From contig JAAYPU010000159.1 of NCBI GenBank assembly GCA_012519645.1, positions 1-8,176 on the forward strand: a stretch of DNA of 8,176 nt, in the 5' to 3' direction. Of the stretch, positions 1-7,524 are shown piece by piece. The stretch is from Clostridiales bacterium. GTDB lineage: Bacteria > Bacillota > Clostridia > Peptostreptococcales > JAAYPU01. The notes under the pieces are model-generated. The model was not told the origin of the DNA, did not search any database, and saw only the letters and a program-made list of their open reading frames with translations. Position 1 is the first letter of the stretch. Each line of letters opens with the position of its first letter. A program made the translations under genes and the position numbers.

Positions 1-28
1 TCCCTATTCCCTATTCCCTATTCCCTTA
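1..28. repeat. 7-bp tandem repeat array (TCCCTAT unit), at window edge
   Basis: Three perfect copies of the heptamer TCCCTAT (1-7, 8-14, 15-21) are followed by a degenerate fourth, TCCCTTA (22-28). The array begins at or before the window edge, so its true length is unknown. It lies two bases beyond the stop codon of the AbrB-family gene, in intergenic DNA. Unit length matches the other arrays in this window, although the unit sequence is different. Confidence 0.9.
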
Positions 29-30
29 AT

Positions 31-1113
31 TTATAGTATTCCGCTTACATACTTAATAATTATCGGGAAAATCGCAATGACACTTATGAGCCTGACCAAC
101 TGCAGAACAGCTACTTTAGGAGCATTGGCTCCCAATTCCTGAGCTATGATAGCCATGTCTGTCACACCACCCGGGGCAGCGGCAAATAATGCAGTAGGTA
201 AATCCAATTTACATATTTTATATAAAACTATTCCTATTAAAATATTCATGATCATCAGACCAATGACCAGCATAATAACCGGCAAAAGAATTCCTTTAAG
301 GCTTATAATATCTGCATAAGACATACCCGAACCTATTAAAGCCCCTGCAACTATCTGTATAGTAATTCTCAATGGCACGGGCATATAATTCCTGCCTGTA
401 AAAAAGCCCAGTAAAGCTACCGAAATCATTGCAAAAATTACTGTTCCTGCAGGGATACTTAATTTATATCCTATGAACCCTCCGGCCATAGCTACGGCTA
501 TCGTAAGCACCATATTTATTTTATTATCAAATTTTCCGCGAACATTACCCGATTCCCTAATTTCGTCCATTCCGTTGTTGTCAGCATTCATCCCATCAGC
601 TAAAATGCATGCTTCTTCATTATTGAATTTATTACAAAGAAACTTTAACAGCGGAGGAAACACGCCTATGACAAATATCACTCTAAACAACTGCAAAGTT
701 GCAACTTTCGAGACATCCGCCCCCATTGCAAGACCTATTATGGACATGTCCACAATACCTCCCGGTGCAGAAGCAAAAAAAGATGTTATTAAGTCTAATA
801 CAGTTAATTTACTCATAAGTAAAGCTATTATGGTTGTTATGCCCAGCATACTCACAGTTAAAAAAACTGCAGGTATAATCATATGTTTAATATCCTTAAC
901 ATCTTTTGCGGTTATTCTGGAACCAATAAATCCTCCGGCAATCATTTGAATGATAACCTTAATATTGTCAGGAAAAAAAGCATTCCCTGTGAATACGTTG
1001 AATGCACCTACCGCTATCATAGAGCCTATTACAGCACCTGCCGGAACCTTCAATCGAAGTCCTACAAATCCTCCGGCTGCACCAATAGCTAATGTAATTA
1101 ACAGTCCAATCAT
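31..1113 (-). CDS. AbrB-family integral membrane protein (putative transporter/regulator), duplicated-domain type
   Basis: The product is a very hydrophobic protein of about 360 residues and is likely a polytopic inner-membrane protein. Two homologous halves are obvious. Residues about 1-165 and about 205-360 each begin with GGF(V/I)GxxLxxPAG. Each ends with APGG(I/V)xDM(S/A)II followed by KVAxLQLxRxIxVIxxFPxxxK; the first APGG is at residues 116-119 and the second near 312. This is the layout of the AbrB duplication family (Pfam AbrB, YozB/AbrB-like), a name taken from E. coli AbrB, a membrane protein linked to aidB regulation. It is unrelated to the Bacillus AbrB transition-state repressor. 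Substrate and role are not established for the family and cannot be read here. A charged, non-conserved linker (residues about 165-200, rich in N, D, E) separates the halves. I chose ATG at 1113 over an in-frame TTG at 1125 because a GAGG Shine-Dalgarno sits 6 nt before the ATG and would lie inside the coding sequence if TTG were used. The gene appears to be a separate unit downstream of gltBD, about 330 bp away. Confidence 0.85.
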   Translation of the reverse strand: MIGLLITLAIGAAGGFVGLRLKVPAGAVIGSMIAVGAFNVFTGNAFFPDNIKVIIQMIAGGFIGSRITAKDVKDIKHMIIPAVFLTVSMLGITTIIALLMSKLTVLDLITSFFASAPGGIVDMSIIGLAMGADVSKVATLQLFRVIFVIGVFPPLLKFLCNKFNNEEACILADGMNADNNGMDEIRESGNVRGKFDNKINMVLTIAVAMAGGFIGYKLSIPAGTVIFAMISVALLGFFTGRNYMPVPLRITIQIVAGALIGSGMSYADIISLKGILLPVIMLVIGLMIMNILIGIVLYKICKLDLPTALFAAAPGGVTDMAIIAQELGANAPKVAVLQLVRLISVIAIFPIIIKYVSGIL

Positions 1114-1118
1114 GCTAA

Positions 1119-1123
1119 TCCTC
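1119..1123 (-). promoter_or_regulatory. Ribosome binding site deciding the AbrB-family start
   Basis: On the minus strand, GAGG followed by ATTAGC precedes the ATG at 1113, giving a spacing of 6 nt. The alternative TTG at 1125 overlaps this GAGG by position and has only TAA- and AT-rich sequence upstream, with no purine-rich site. This supports the ATG start. Confidence 0.65.
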
Positions 1124-1192
1124 AAATTACTAAAGCTTATTCTAAGAACATGGAATAGTAATTATTTCTTTCTTTTATATTTTCGCCTTTCA

Positions 1193-1226
1193 ATTATAGG
1201 ATATAATAACGGGACAGTTGTGTAAA
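1193..1226 (-). promoter_or_regulatory. Possible weak promoter for the AbrB-family gene
   Basis: On the minus strand TTTACA (1226-1221) resembles a -35 box. A TATCCT lies 17 bp downstream (1203-1198), and a perfect TATAAT lies further on (1198-1193) but at 22 bp spacing. Neither pair is ideal, so the exact -10 is uncertain. The predicted leader would be about 75-80 nt. This is the only promoter-like sequence I see between the gltD hairpins and the AbrB-family gene. Confidence 0.3.
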
Positions 1227-1231
1227 TAGTT

Positions 1232-1248
1232 TATCGTGTATCGTGTAT
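1232..1248. repeat. Short 7-bp tandem repeat (TATCGTG unit)
   Basis: The heptamer TATCGTG is present twice in tandem, starting in the TTATCGTG at 1231-1238 and running to 1245, and is followed by a partial TAT. A small perfect hairpin, GATGC-TTC-GCATC (1250-1262), follows directly. This is a third sequence type of heptamer repeat in the same intergenic stretch. Confidence 0.55.
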
Positions 1249-1348
1249 GGATGCTTCGCATCGGTCCGGAGTCCAATGCAGGTCTATGGTCTCAGGTCTC
1301 TGGTCTCGGACATAGATGAAAGATGATAGATGAAAGATGATAGTTAAA

Positions 1349-1378
1349 GAAGGGATTTGACAAAAGTCAAATCCCTTC
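1349..1378 (-). terminator. Strong hairpin downstream of gltD, possible terminator
   Basis: GAAGGGATTTGAC (1349-1361) pairs perfectly with GTCAAATCCCTTC (1366-1378) around an AAAA loop, giving a 13-bp stem. Read on the minus strand it lies about 63 nt past the gltD stop and is followed by TTTAACTATC, which is only a weak U-tract. It may terminate gltBD, but it is also the conserved hairpin of the composite repeat, so its primary role is unclear. Confidence 0.45.
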
Positions 1379-1408
1379 CTTCATCTTCAATTATAAATCG
1401 TTCAACAG

Positions 1409-1432
1409 GAAATTGTGCTAAAGCACAATTTC
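1409..1432 (-). other. Hairpin immediately after the gltD stop codon
   Basis: GAAATTGTGC (1409-1418) pairs perfectly with GCACAATTTC (1423-1432) around TAAA. It starts 8 nt beyond the gltD stop on the minus strand. No U-run follows, so it is not a classical intrinsic terminator. It could be a 3' mRNA-stabilising stem. Copy 2 of the composite repeat has a shorter equivalent at 7710-7722. Confidence 0.5.
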
Positions 1433-1440
1433 AATTAATA

Positions 1441-2865
1441 TTAGTTTTTGGTTTTTAAATATTCATCTATATACTTTGCCGCTTCTCTCCCATCGGCTAT
1501 CGCATTGCACACCAGTGACTGCCCGGTTCTCATGTCTCCTGCCGCAAAGATACCTTCTATATTCGTCATATGGTCTTTTCCTGTTTTCACATTTCCTCTT
1601 TGATCATATTCTACATTTAGTTTTTCAAGCATACCTTCTTTTTCCGGGTGAAGGAATCCCATAGCAAACAACACCAAATCTGCATCTATTTCAAATTCAC
1701 TATCAGGAACTTCCTGCATTGTTTTTCTGCCGTTTTCATCCTCGATCCATTCTAATCTCACACAATGCACTTTTTTAACCTGACCATTTTCTCCTGAAAA
1801 ATACTTAGTCCCTACGCTCCAGTCTCTTTCTCCGCCCTCATCGTGGGAAGTATTGTTGCGAAGTATCATAGGCCAAGTCGGCCATGGCATTTTATCATTT
1901 CTTTCAAGGGGTGGCTTTGGCATCATTTCCAACTGATAAACATTCTTTGCCCCCTGACGAAGCGCTATACCTAAACAGTCTGCACCCGTATCCCCGCCTC
2001 CGATTATTACAACATTTTTGTTTTTGGCATCGATACGTTCTTCTTTTAATTCTTTTCCCATATTAACAGCATTTTGTTGTGACAAATACTCCATGGCAAA
2101 ATGGATCCCTTTTAATGATCTGCCTTCTATATTTAAATCTCTTGGAACTGTTGAGCCTCCGGTTAAACAAATGGCGTCGTATTTAGTTTTTAATTCTTCA
2201 ACAGTAATATTTTCTCCTACGTTGGCATTTGTTTTAAAGACAATACCTTCCTCTCTCAACTGCTCCAATCGTCTTTCTATAATGTATTTTTCAAGCTTAT
2301 AGTCCGGAATCCCGATAGCCAACAGTCCGCCTATCTCATCAGCTCTCTCAAAAACCGTCACATCGTGTCCTGCTCTGATAAGCTGCTGCGCTACGGCAAG
2401 TCCTGAAGGACCGGAACCTATGACTGCAACTCTTTTACCGGTTTTAATCAATGGCCTCAACGGTTTTACCCATCCTTCCTTAAAACCCTTTTCAATAACA
2501 CTTAATTCTATTTCTTTATTTGTATTAGGATCCTTTATGATGCCTAATACACAGGCAGCTTCACACAAAGCAGGGCAGAGTCTTCCTGTAAATTCGGGAA
2601 AATTGTTTGTACTATGAAGAATTTTAAGCGCTCGTTCCCATTGTCCTTCTGAAACCAAATAGTTTATATCCGGCAAAAGATTTCCAAGGGGGCAAGCATT
2701 ATTGCAAAAAGCAATGCCGCAATCCATACACCTCGAGGCCTGTTTCTCTATTTCTCCATCTGCCTGAGGGATATGAAATTCTTTATAATGTTTTACTCTT
2801 TCTTTAGCCGGCTCTTTACCTGCATCTTTTCTGTCATATTCTAAGAAACCAGTTCTTTTCTTCAT
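1441..2865 (-). CDS. gltD: Glutamate synthase [NADPH] small (beta) subunit
   Basis: This 474-residue protein has the usual length of GltD (called GltB in Bacillus nomenclature). It supplies electrons to the large subunit by oxidising NADPH at FAD and passing electrons through iron-sulfur clusters. The N-terminal ferredoxin-like region carries two cysteine groups, C46-x2-C49-x4-C54-x3-C58 and C97-x3-C101-x3-C105, fitting the family's [4Fe-4S] ligands. The FAD dinucleotide fold has GSGPSG at 150-155. The NADPH fold has GGGDTG at 289-294. The C-terminal FAD-contacting segment reads GIFAAGDMRTGQSLVCNAIADG. The start overlaps the gltB stop by one base (TAATG), and a GGGGGTG Shine-Dalgarno lies inside the end of gltB, implying translational coupling. 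Related flavoproteins such as NfnB or SudA share this fold, but the adjacent gltB settles the assignment. No frameshift or missing motif is seen. Confidence 0.97.
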   Translation of the reverse strand: MKKRTGFLEYDRKDAGKEPAKERVKHYKEFHIPQADGEIEKQASRCMDCGIAFCNNACPLGNLLPDINYLVSEGQWERALKILHSTNNFPEFTGRLCPALCEAACVLGIIKDPNTNKEIELSVIEKGFKEGWVKPLRPLIKTGKRVAVIGSGPSGLAVAQQLIRAGHDVTVFERADEIGGLLAIGIPDYKLEKYIIERRLEQLREEGIVFKTNANVGENITVEELKTKYDAICLTGGSTVPRDLNIEGRSLKGIHFAMEYLSQQNAVNMGKELKEERIDAKNKNVVIIGGGDTGADCLGIALRQGAKNVYQLEMMPKPPLERNDKMPWPTWPMILRNNTSHDEGGERDWSVGTKYFSGENGQVKKVHCVRLEWIEDENGRKTMQEVPDSEFEIDADLVLFAMGFLHPEKEGMLEKLNVEYDQRGNVKTGKDHMTNIEGIFAAGDMRTGQSLVCNAIADGREAAKYIDEYLKTKN

Positions 2866-5800
2866 TATTTTTCACCCCCGGCCAAACCATTTTCAATAAT
2901 TTTTTTGTATTGCGGGTTTATAACCTTTACAAATTGTTTTACATATTCATCCCATTTTTGCAGAATACGTTTTCCTTTTGCACTTTGTGTATATTCAACA
3001 TGCTTTTCAATGAGCATCTTTAAAGCTTCTTTGTCATTTTCATTTAAAGGCTCTATATTGACCATTTCCAAATTGCATTTCATTGAGAAATCATCTTTTT
3101 TGTCCAAAACATAAGCGATACCGCCGCTCATACCTGCCGCAAAGTTTTTGCCTGTAGCTCCTAGAACAGCTACCTGGCCGCCTGTCATATATTCACAGCC
3201 ATGATCTCCTACACCTTCAACAACTGCGGTAACACCACTATTTCGGACGCAGAATCGTTCACCAGCCTGGCCTGCTATATATGCCTCTCCGGAAGTTGCT
3301 CCGTACAGCAGTGTATTTCCTACTATAATGTTATCTTTCTGTTCTAATGTTGATTTCTCGTGAGTTGTAACAATTATTTTACCTCCGGATAAAGCTTTGC
3401 CAAGATAGTCATTTGCTTCACCAAAAAGCCTCAATGTAACGCCGGGTACCAGAAATGCTCCAAAGCTTTGGCCGGCTGTTCCAATATAGGTAAAATCGAT
3501 GGTATCTTCTGGAAGCCCTTCTTTCCCCAGGAGTTCCGCAATTTTTCCTGAAAGCATTGTTCCGGTAGCACGGTCCCTGTTGCTGATCTTAAATGTATGA
3601 GTTACCTTTTCTCCCTGAGATAACGCAGGCTCTGCAACTCTGATCATTTGTCTGTCTAATATTCCAATAGTCACATCTTCCTGATTGTGTGTTTTCCTAT
3701 ATCCAAAGCGTTCAGGAAGTTCAGGATTATAAAGAACAGACTGTAAATCCAGGTTTTGGGTTTTCCAGTGCTTATTATTTTCGTTGACTTCAAGCATATC
3801 CACACGGCCAACCATTTCATCAAAGGTTCTGAATCCAAGCTCCGCCATTATTTCTCTGACTTCCGAAGCCAGGAACTTAAAGTAATTCATTATATGAACG
3901 GGATCACCTTTAAAATTCTTTCTGAGTTCAGGGTCTTGAGTTGCAATTCCAACAGGACATGTATTATTGTGGCATTTTCTCATTAATATGCATCCGCAAA
4001 CTATGAGTGCCACAGATGCAAATCCAAATTCTTCCGCACCCATAAGAGCACCTACTACGATATCACGACCTGTCCTCATCTGTCCGTCCACTTGAAGTGA
4101 AACGCGATTTCTCAGATTATTTAATCTTAAAGTCTGTTGTGTTTCGGCAAGACCGATTTCCCACGGCAATCCTGCATTCTTTATAGATGATATCGGAGAA
4201 GCGCCTGTCCCTCCATCATGTCCTGAAATAAGGATCATGTCAGCCCCGCCCTTTGCAACGCCTGCAGCAATAGTACCGACACCTGTCTCTGAAACCAGCT
4301 TCACGCTGACACGGGCTTTCGTATTAACGTTTTTCAAGTCAAAAATTAATTGCTCCAAATCCTCTATTGAATAAATATCGTGATGAGGAGGAGGTGATAT
4401 TAAATCTATACCCGGTAATGAATGTCTTACCTTTGCTATATCCACAGTTACTTTATCTCCAGGAAGATGACCGCCCTCTCCCGGTTTTGCCCCTTGTGCG
4501 ATTTTTATCTGAAGCTCATCTGCATGAACAGCATAATTTGTAGTCACACCAAATCGACCGGCGGCTATTTGTTTAATAGCACTGCCTTTGACATCGCCAT
4601 TTTTATCAGGTATATATCTGGCATCATCCTCGCCGCCTTCTCCTGAGTTGCTTTTTCCTCCTATCCTGTTCATTGCAATAGCTAATGTCTCATGAACTTC
4701 CTTGCTGATGGAGCCAAAAGACATAGCACCTGTTGCAAATCGTTTAATAATAGATTCCACCGGCTCAACTTCATCAATGTCTATAGGTGTGGATTTTCTG
4801 AATTTCAACAATCCACGAATAGTCTTTAATTTTTCGGATTGATCATTTATTCTTTGGGCAAATTCCTTATATAACTCATAATTATCTGTCCTGCAAGAAT
4901 GCTGAAGCTTTGCAAGGGTATCAGGATCAAATAAATGCGTATCACTGTTTTTTCTCCAATGAATATTTCCGCCAATTTCCAGACCATCTTCTGCTCTGTC
5001 TGCTTCAAATGCCTTCTTATGCCTCAATAGTGTTTCTCTTGCGATAATGTCTAATTTAATACCTGACAATCTGCAAGGAGTGCCATAGAAGTGTTCCTTT
5101 ACGAGCTTATCATCCAAACCTAAAATTTCAAATATCTGGGCACCATTAAAGCTTCTCAGGGTGGATATACCCATCTTGGATATTATTTTTCTGATACCAT
5201 AATCTAAAGAATGCACATAATTAATATACGCTTGCTGTTCCGAAACATCTTTTACATATAAGTTATTTCTGACCAATTCTTTTATCGTCTCAAGAGCCAG
5301 ATATGGATATACTGCCGTCGCTCCATAACCGAGAAGCAATGCCATATGATGTGTATTCCTCGCTTCTCCGGTTTCAATAATAAGGTCAACCTTAGTTCTC
5401 AGCTTTTTGTAAATGAGATGGTTGTGAACTGTGCTTACAGCCAAAAGACTCGAAATAGGCGCTCTGTATCTGTTGACTTCCCTGTCGCTCAGGATCAAAA
5501 TTCGATATCCTCTTGCTATACAATCCTCGGCTCTTCTCTTCAAAGTATTTAAAGCCTCTTCTAAACCTCTTTCGCCTTGGTCTACTTCGAAAATTATAGG
5601 AATGGTAATGCTCCTGAGAGTGTCTATATCGATATTTTTTATTTTTTCAAATTTTTCGGCATATAAAATAGGCTGTTCCAATTCAATATATTTATTAGGT
5701 TTCATTTCGTCTATCATTTTGAGGATATTGCCGGAACGACCGATATACTGGTTTAATGACATAACCTTCTTTTCTCTAATAGGGTCAATAGGCGGATTGG

Positions 5801-7379
5801 TTACCTGCGCAAACACCTGCCTGAAATAATCAAAGAGCAGCTGCGGTTTATCTGACAATACCGCCATGGGAACATCATTTCCCATAGAGCTTATAGGTTC
5901 ATTGCCGTCCTGTGCCATTGGTGCCAATACACGTTTCAGTTCTTCCTCTGAATAATCAAATATACGTTGTCTTATTACAAGCTTCTCTTCATCGATACCT
6001 TTTATTTCTATTGAAGGTTTAACCTGCTCCAGGTTTATTTTATTTTCTTCGATCCATTTTCTATATGCTTTTTGGCCTGAAAGTAACTTTTTTACTTCAT
6101 CATCTTCTTTGATCTCATTTTTTGCAGTATCTACTAAAAGCAATTTCCCCGGACCGAGCTTACCTTTTTTTATGATGTTTTCTTCAGGTACATCTAAAAC
6201 TCCGGCCTCGGAAGCAAATATTACAAAGCCGTCCTTAGTAACCCAATATCTGGCAGGCCTCAATCCGTTTCTGTCAAGAGCCGCGCCTACCTGCACACCA
6301 TCGGTATAGGCTACCGCTGCAGGCCCATCCCAAGGTTCCATGATGCCCTCATGATATTCATAAAATGCTTTTAAATCATCCTCCAAGCAATTATCATATC
6401 TCCACGCTTCGGGCATGAGCATTTTAATAGCATGTGTCATTGAATAGCCATTAAGCACTAATAATTCAAAAACATTATCTAAATTGCATGAATCGCTTCC
6501 ATCCGGTTGAAGAATCGGAAGAGTCTTTACAAACTCATCACCGAAAAATTTAGATGTCATTTCACCTTCTCTGGCATTCATCCATTTTACGTTGCCCCTT
6601 ATGGTATTTATTTCGCCATTATGAGCAATAAATCTATAAGGGTGTGCTAATTGCCATGAAGGGAAAGTATTTGTACTGTATCTTTGATGTACTACGGCGA
6701 TTGCGCTTTTTACCTTTTTGTTTTGCAAATCCAGATAAAAATCGCCCAACTGACGGGCTAAAAATTGTCCTTTATATACAATGGTATCTGCAGACATACT
6801 ACAAATATAAAAGGATTCTGTATATGCTTTTTTACTTTCGAATATCTCTCTTTCAACTCTTTTTCTTATAATATAAAGCTTTCTCCTAAAAGCATCTTTA
6901 TCCAGCCCGTTTCTATCGACAAATACTTGTTTTACAATTGGCATTGTGCTTCGTGCAGATTTACCGCAAGCTTTGTCATTTACCGGAACTGTTCGCCAGC
7001 CAATGAGCTTTTGATTTTCTTCCTTCAATATTTTCTCAAATAAGCCTTCACAATAGTACCTGGTATTTGGATCTAAAGGCAGAAAAACCATTCCTACACC
7101 ATAATCTCCTGCGTCAGGAAGTACTATATCAATTTTCGCAAATTCTGATACAAAAAATTCGTGAGGAATCTGCATAATAATTCCGGCGCCGTCACCTGTT
7201 TCAGGGTCTGCTCCGGCAGCTCCTCTATGTGACAACCTTTTTAATATCTCTAATCCGTTTTTTATAATATTATAGGATTTTTCTCCATTGACATGTGCTA
7301 CAAACCCTACACCGCAATTGTCTTTTTCAAACTGCGGGTCATAAAGTCCTTGCTTTTCGGGATAACCAACTCTTTTCAT
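2865..7379 (-). CDS. gltB: Glutamate synthase [NADPH] large (alpha) subunit
   Basis: This 1504-residue protein has the full length of bacterial GltB (gltA in Bacillus naming). With GltD it converts L-glutamine and 2-oxoglutarate to two L-glutamates in the cytoplasm. The N-terminal class-II amidotransferase domain spans residues 22 to about 430. C22, in DNCGVGF, should be the catalytic nucleophile, which implies removal of a 21-residue propeptide. Further glutaminase motifs are HRGAAGADPETGDGAG near residue 52, HNGEINTIRGN near 253, and RNGLRPARYW near 372. A central domain follows. The FMN-binding synthase domain (about 860-1230) has TGAMSFGS near 882 and PGEGGHLPG near 966. The [3Fe-4S] ligands are C1130, C1136 and C1141, with the spacing known for the family. 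The C-terminal GXGXG beta-helix spans about 1270-1430. ATG at 7379 is preceded by GGAGG at 7-nt spacing. The gene is first in an operon with gltD. Confidence 0.98.
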   Translation of the reverse strand: MKRVGYPEKQGLYDPQFEKDNCGVGFVAHVNGEKSYNIIKNGLEILKRLSHRGAAGADPETGDGAGIIMQIPHEFFVSEFAKIDIVLPDAGDYGVGMVFLPLDPNTRYYCEGLFEKILKEENQKLIGWRTVPVNDKACGKSARSTMPIVKQVFVDRNGLDKDAFRRKLYIIRKRVEREIFESKKAYTESFYICSMSADTIVYKGQFLARQLGDFYLDLQNKKVKSAIAVVHQRYSTNTFPSWQLAHPYRFIAHNGEINTIRGNVKWMNAREGEMTSKFFGDEFVKTLPILQPDGSDSCNLDNVFELLVLNGYSMTHAIKMLMPEAWRYDNCLEDDLKAFYEYHEGIMEPWDGPAAVAYTDGVQVGAALDRNGLRPARYWVTKDGFVIFASEAGVLDVPEENIIKKGKLGPGKLLLVDTAKNEIKEDDEVKKLLSGQKAYRKWIEENKINLEQVKPSIEIKGIDEEKLVIRQRIFDYSEEELKRVLAPMAQDGNEPISSMGNDVPMAVLSDKPQLLFDYFRQVFAQVTNPPIDPIREKKVMSLNQYIGRSGNILKMIDEMKPNKYIELEQPILYAEKFEKIKNIDIDTLRSITIPIIFEVDQGERGLEEALNTLKRRAEDCIARGYRILILSDREVNRYRAPISSLLAVSTVHNHLIYKKLRTKVDLIIETGEARNTHHMALLLGYGATAVYPYLALETIKELVRNNLYVKDVSEQQAYINYVHSLDYGIRKIISKMGISTLRSFNGAQIFEILGLDDKLVKEHFYGTPCRLSGIKLDIIARETLLRHKKAFEADRAEDGLEIGGNIHWRKNSDTHLFDPDTLAKLQHSCRTDNYELYKEFAQRINDQSEKLKTIRGLLKFRKSTPIDIDEVEPVESIIKRFATGAMSFGSISKEVHETLAIAMNRIGGKSNSGEGGEDDARYIPDKNGDVKGSAIKQIAAGRFGVTTNYAVHADELQIKIAQGAKPGEGGHLPGDKVTVDIAKVRHSLPGIDLISPPPHHDIYSIEDLEQLIFDLKNVNTKARVSVKLVSETGVGTIAAGVAKGGADMILISGHDGGTGASPISSIKNAGLPWEIGLAETQQTLRLNNLRNRVSLQVDGQMRTGRDIVVGALMGAEEFGFASVALIVCGCILMRKCHNNTCPVGIATQDPELRKNFKGDPVHIMNYFKFLASEVREIMAELGFRTFDEMVGRVDMLEVNENNKHWKTQNLDLQSVLYNPELPERFGYRKTHNQEDVTIGILDRQMIRVAEPALSQGEKVTHTFKISNRDRATGTMLSGKIAELLGKEGLPEDTIDFTYIGTAGQSFGAFLVPGVTLRLFGEANDYLGKALSGGKIIVTTHEKSTLEQKDNIIVGNTLLYGATSGEAYIAGQAGERFCVRNSGVTAVVEGVGDHGCEYMTGGQVAVLGATGKNFAAGMSGGIAYVLDKKDDFSMKCNLEMVNIEPLNENDKEALKMLIEKHVEYTQSAKGKRILQKWDEYVKQFVKVINPQYKKIIENGLAGGEK
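2871..2879 (-). promoter_or_regulatory. gltD ribosome binding site within the gltB 3' end
   Basis: The minus strand reads GGGGGTGAAAAATAATG, placing a G-rich Shine-Dalgarno about 8 nt before the gltD ATG and inside the last codons of gltB. The gltB TAA and gltD ATG share one base. This arrangement favours coupled translation and balanced production of the two subunits. Confidence 0.8.
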
Positions 7380-7402
7380 AAATGCACCTCCATTGCTGCA
7401 TT
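7380..7402 (-). promoter_or_regulatory. gltB ribosome binding site presented in a hairpin loop
   Basis: On the minus strand GGAGG (7391-7387) lies 7 nt before the gltB ATG. It is flanked by AATGCA (7402-7397) and TGCATT (7386-7381), which are perfectly complementary. A 6-bp stem would hold the Shine-Dalgarno in a 10-nt loop directly ahead of the start codon. The Shine-Dalgarno is certain. A regulatory role for the stem is inference. Confidence 0.7.
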
Positions 7403-7412
7403 ATTTTATTAT

Positions 7413-7448
7413 ACGAACATTTTATATAGTTAAACATATTTTGTTCGC
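7413..7448 (-). other. Inverted repeat in the gltB leader
   Basis: CGAACA (beginning at 7414) and TGTTCG (ending at 7447) form a 6-bp inverted repeat separated by about 22 AT-rich bases, inside the predicted gltB leader. In RNA it could form a stem with a large loop; in DNA it could be a wide operator. A third related TGTTCG lies at 7576-7581, upstream of the promoter. Confidence 0.4.
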
Positions 7449-7478
7449 TATTTCTTGCTCTGATGTGTATTATGCTAT

Positions 7479-7507
7479 AGTATAGTCAATCCCTTTTTCC
7501 CTGTCAA
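7479..7507 (-). promoter_or_regulatory. Sigma-A type promoter of gltBD
   Basis: On the minus strand TTGACA (7507-7502), a perfect -35, is separated by exactly 17 bp from TATACT (7484-7479), which matches the -10 consensus at 5 of 6 positions. Transcription should start near 7472, leaving a leader of about 93 nt. A second TTGACT overlaps the spacer but has no well-placed -10. This is the best promoter in the window and sits immediately downstream of two cre-type operators. Confidence 0.85.
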
Positions 7508-7510
7508 CTT

Positions 7511-7524
7511 TGAAAGCGTTTTCT
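7511..7524. promoter_or_regulatory. Proximal cre (CcpA-type) operator, gltBD
   Basis: TGAAAGCGTTTTCT matches the cre consensus TGWAANCGNTNWCA at 13 of 14 positions; only the last base differs. It abuts the -35 box, leaving 3 bp between them, and its centre is about 45 bp upstream of the predicted start. A LacI/GalR-family regulator other than CcpA could also bind this class of site. Confidence 0.7.

Larger units (their letters stand above)
1280..1432. repeat. Composite intergenic repeat, copy 1 (heptamer blocks plus two hairpins)
   Basis: Ten consecutive 7-bp units fill 1280-1349. Four WGGTCTC-type units occupy 1280-1307, followed by one GGACATA (1308-1314), four GATGAWA units (1315-1342) and GTTAAAG (1343-1349). 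A perfect 13-bp hairpin (1349-1378) follows, and then a second hairpin (1409-1432). Copy 2 at 7593-7722 has the same blocks in the same order and orientation. Over the ten heptamers I count 51 of 70 identical positions with no gap. The element fills most of the 327-bp gap between gltD and the AbrB-family gene. I see no open reading frame of interest in it. Confidence 0.75.

Noticed and set aside
473..1225. Plus-strand reading frames of 158, 69 and 91 codons opposite the AbrB-family gene
   Set aside because: They are antisense to a well-supported membrane protein gene, lack ribosome binding sites and have no recognisable domain.
1280..1432. Insertion sequence or transposon remnant
   Set aside because: No transposase fragment, terminal inverted repeats or target duplication is seen; the repeat is made of heptamers and hairpins only.
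1441..2865. gltD as a stand-alone NfnB/sulfide dehydrogenase-type flavoprotein
   Set aside because: It overlaps gltB by one base in the same operon and has the standard GltD length and cysteine pattern.
1476..7043. Many plus-strand reading frames of 60-132 codons opposite gltD and gltB
   Set aside because: All are shadows of two clearly functional, full-length genes, with no plausible start signals or protein features.
7413..7448. LexA (SOS) box from CGAAC and GTTCG
   Set aside because: The Gram-positive LexA box needs the two half-sites four bases apart; here they are more than 20 bases apart.
7380..7472. Riboswitch or leader terminator before gltB
   Set aside because: The leader is short and AT-rich, has no GC-rich stem followed by a U-run and no recognised aptamer core.
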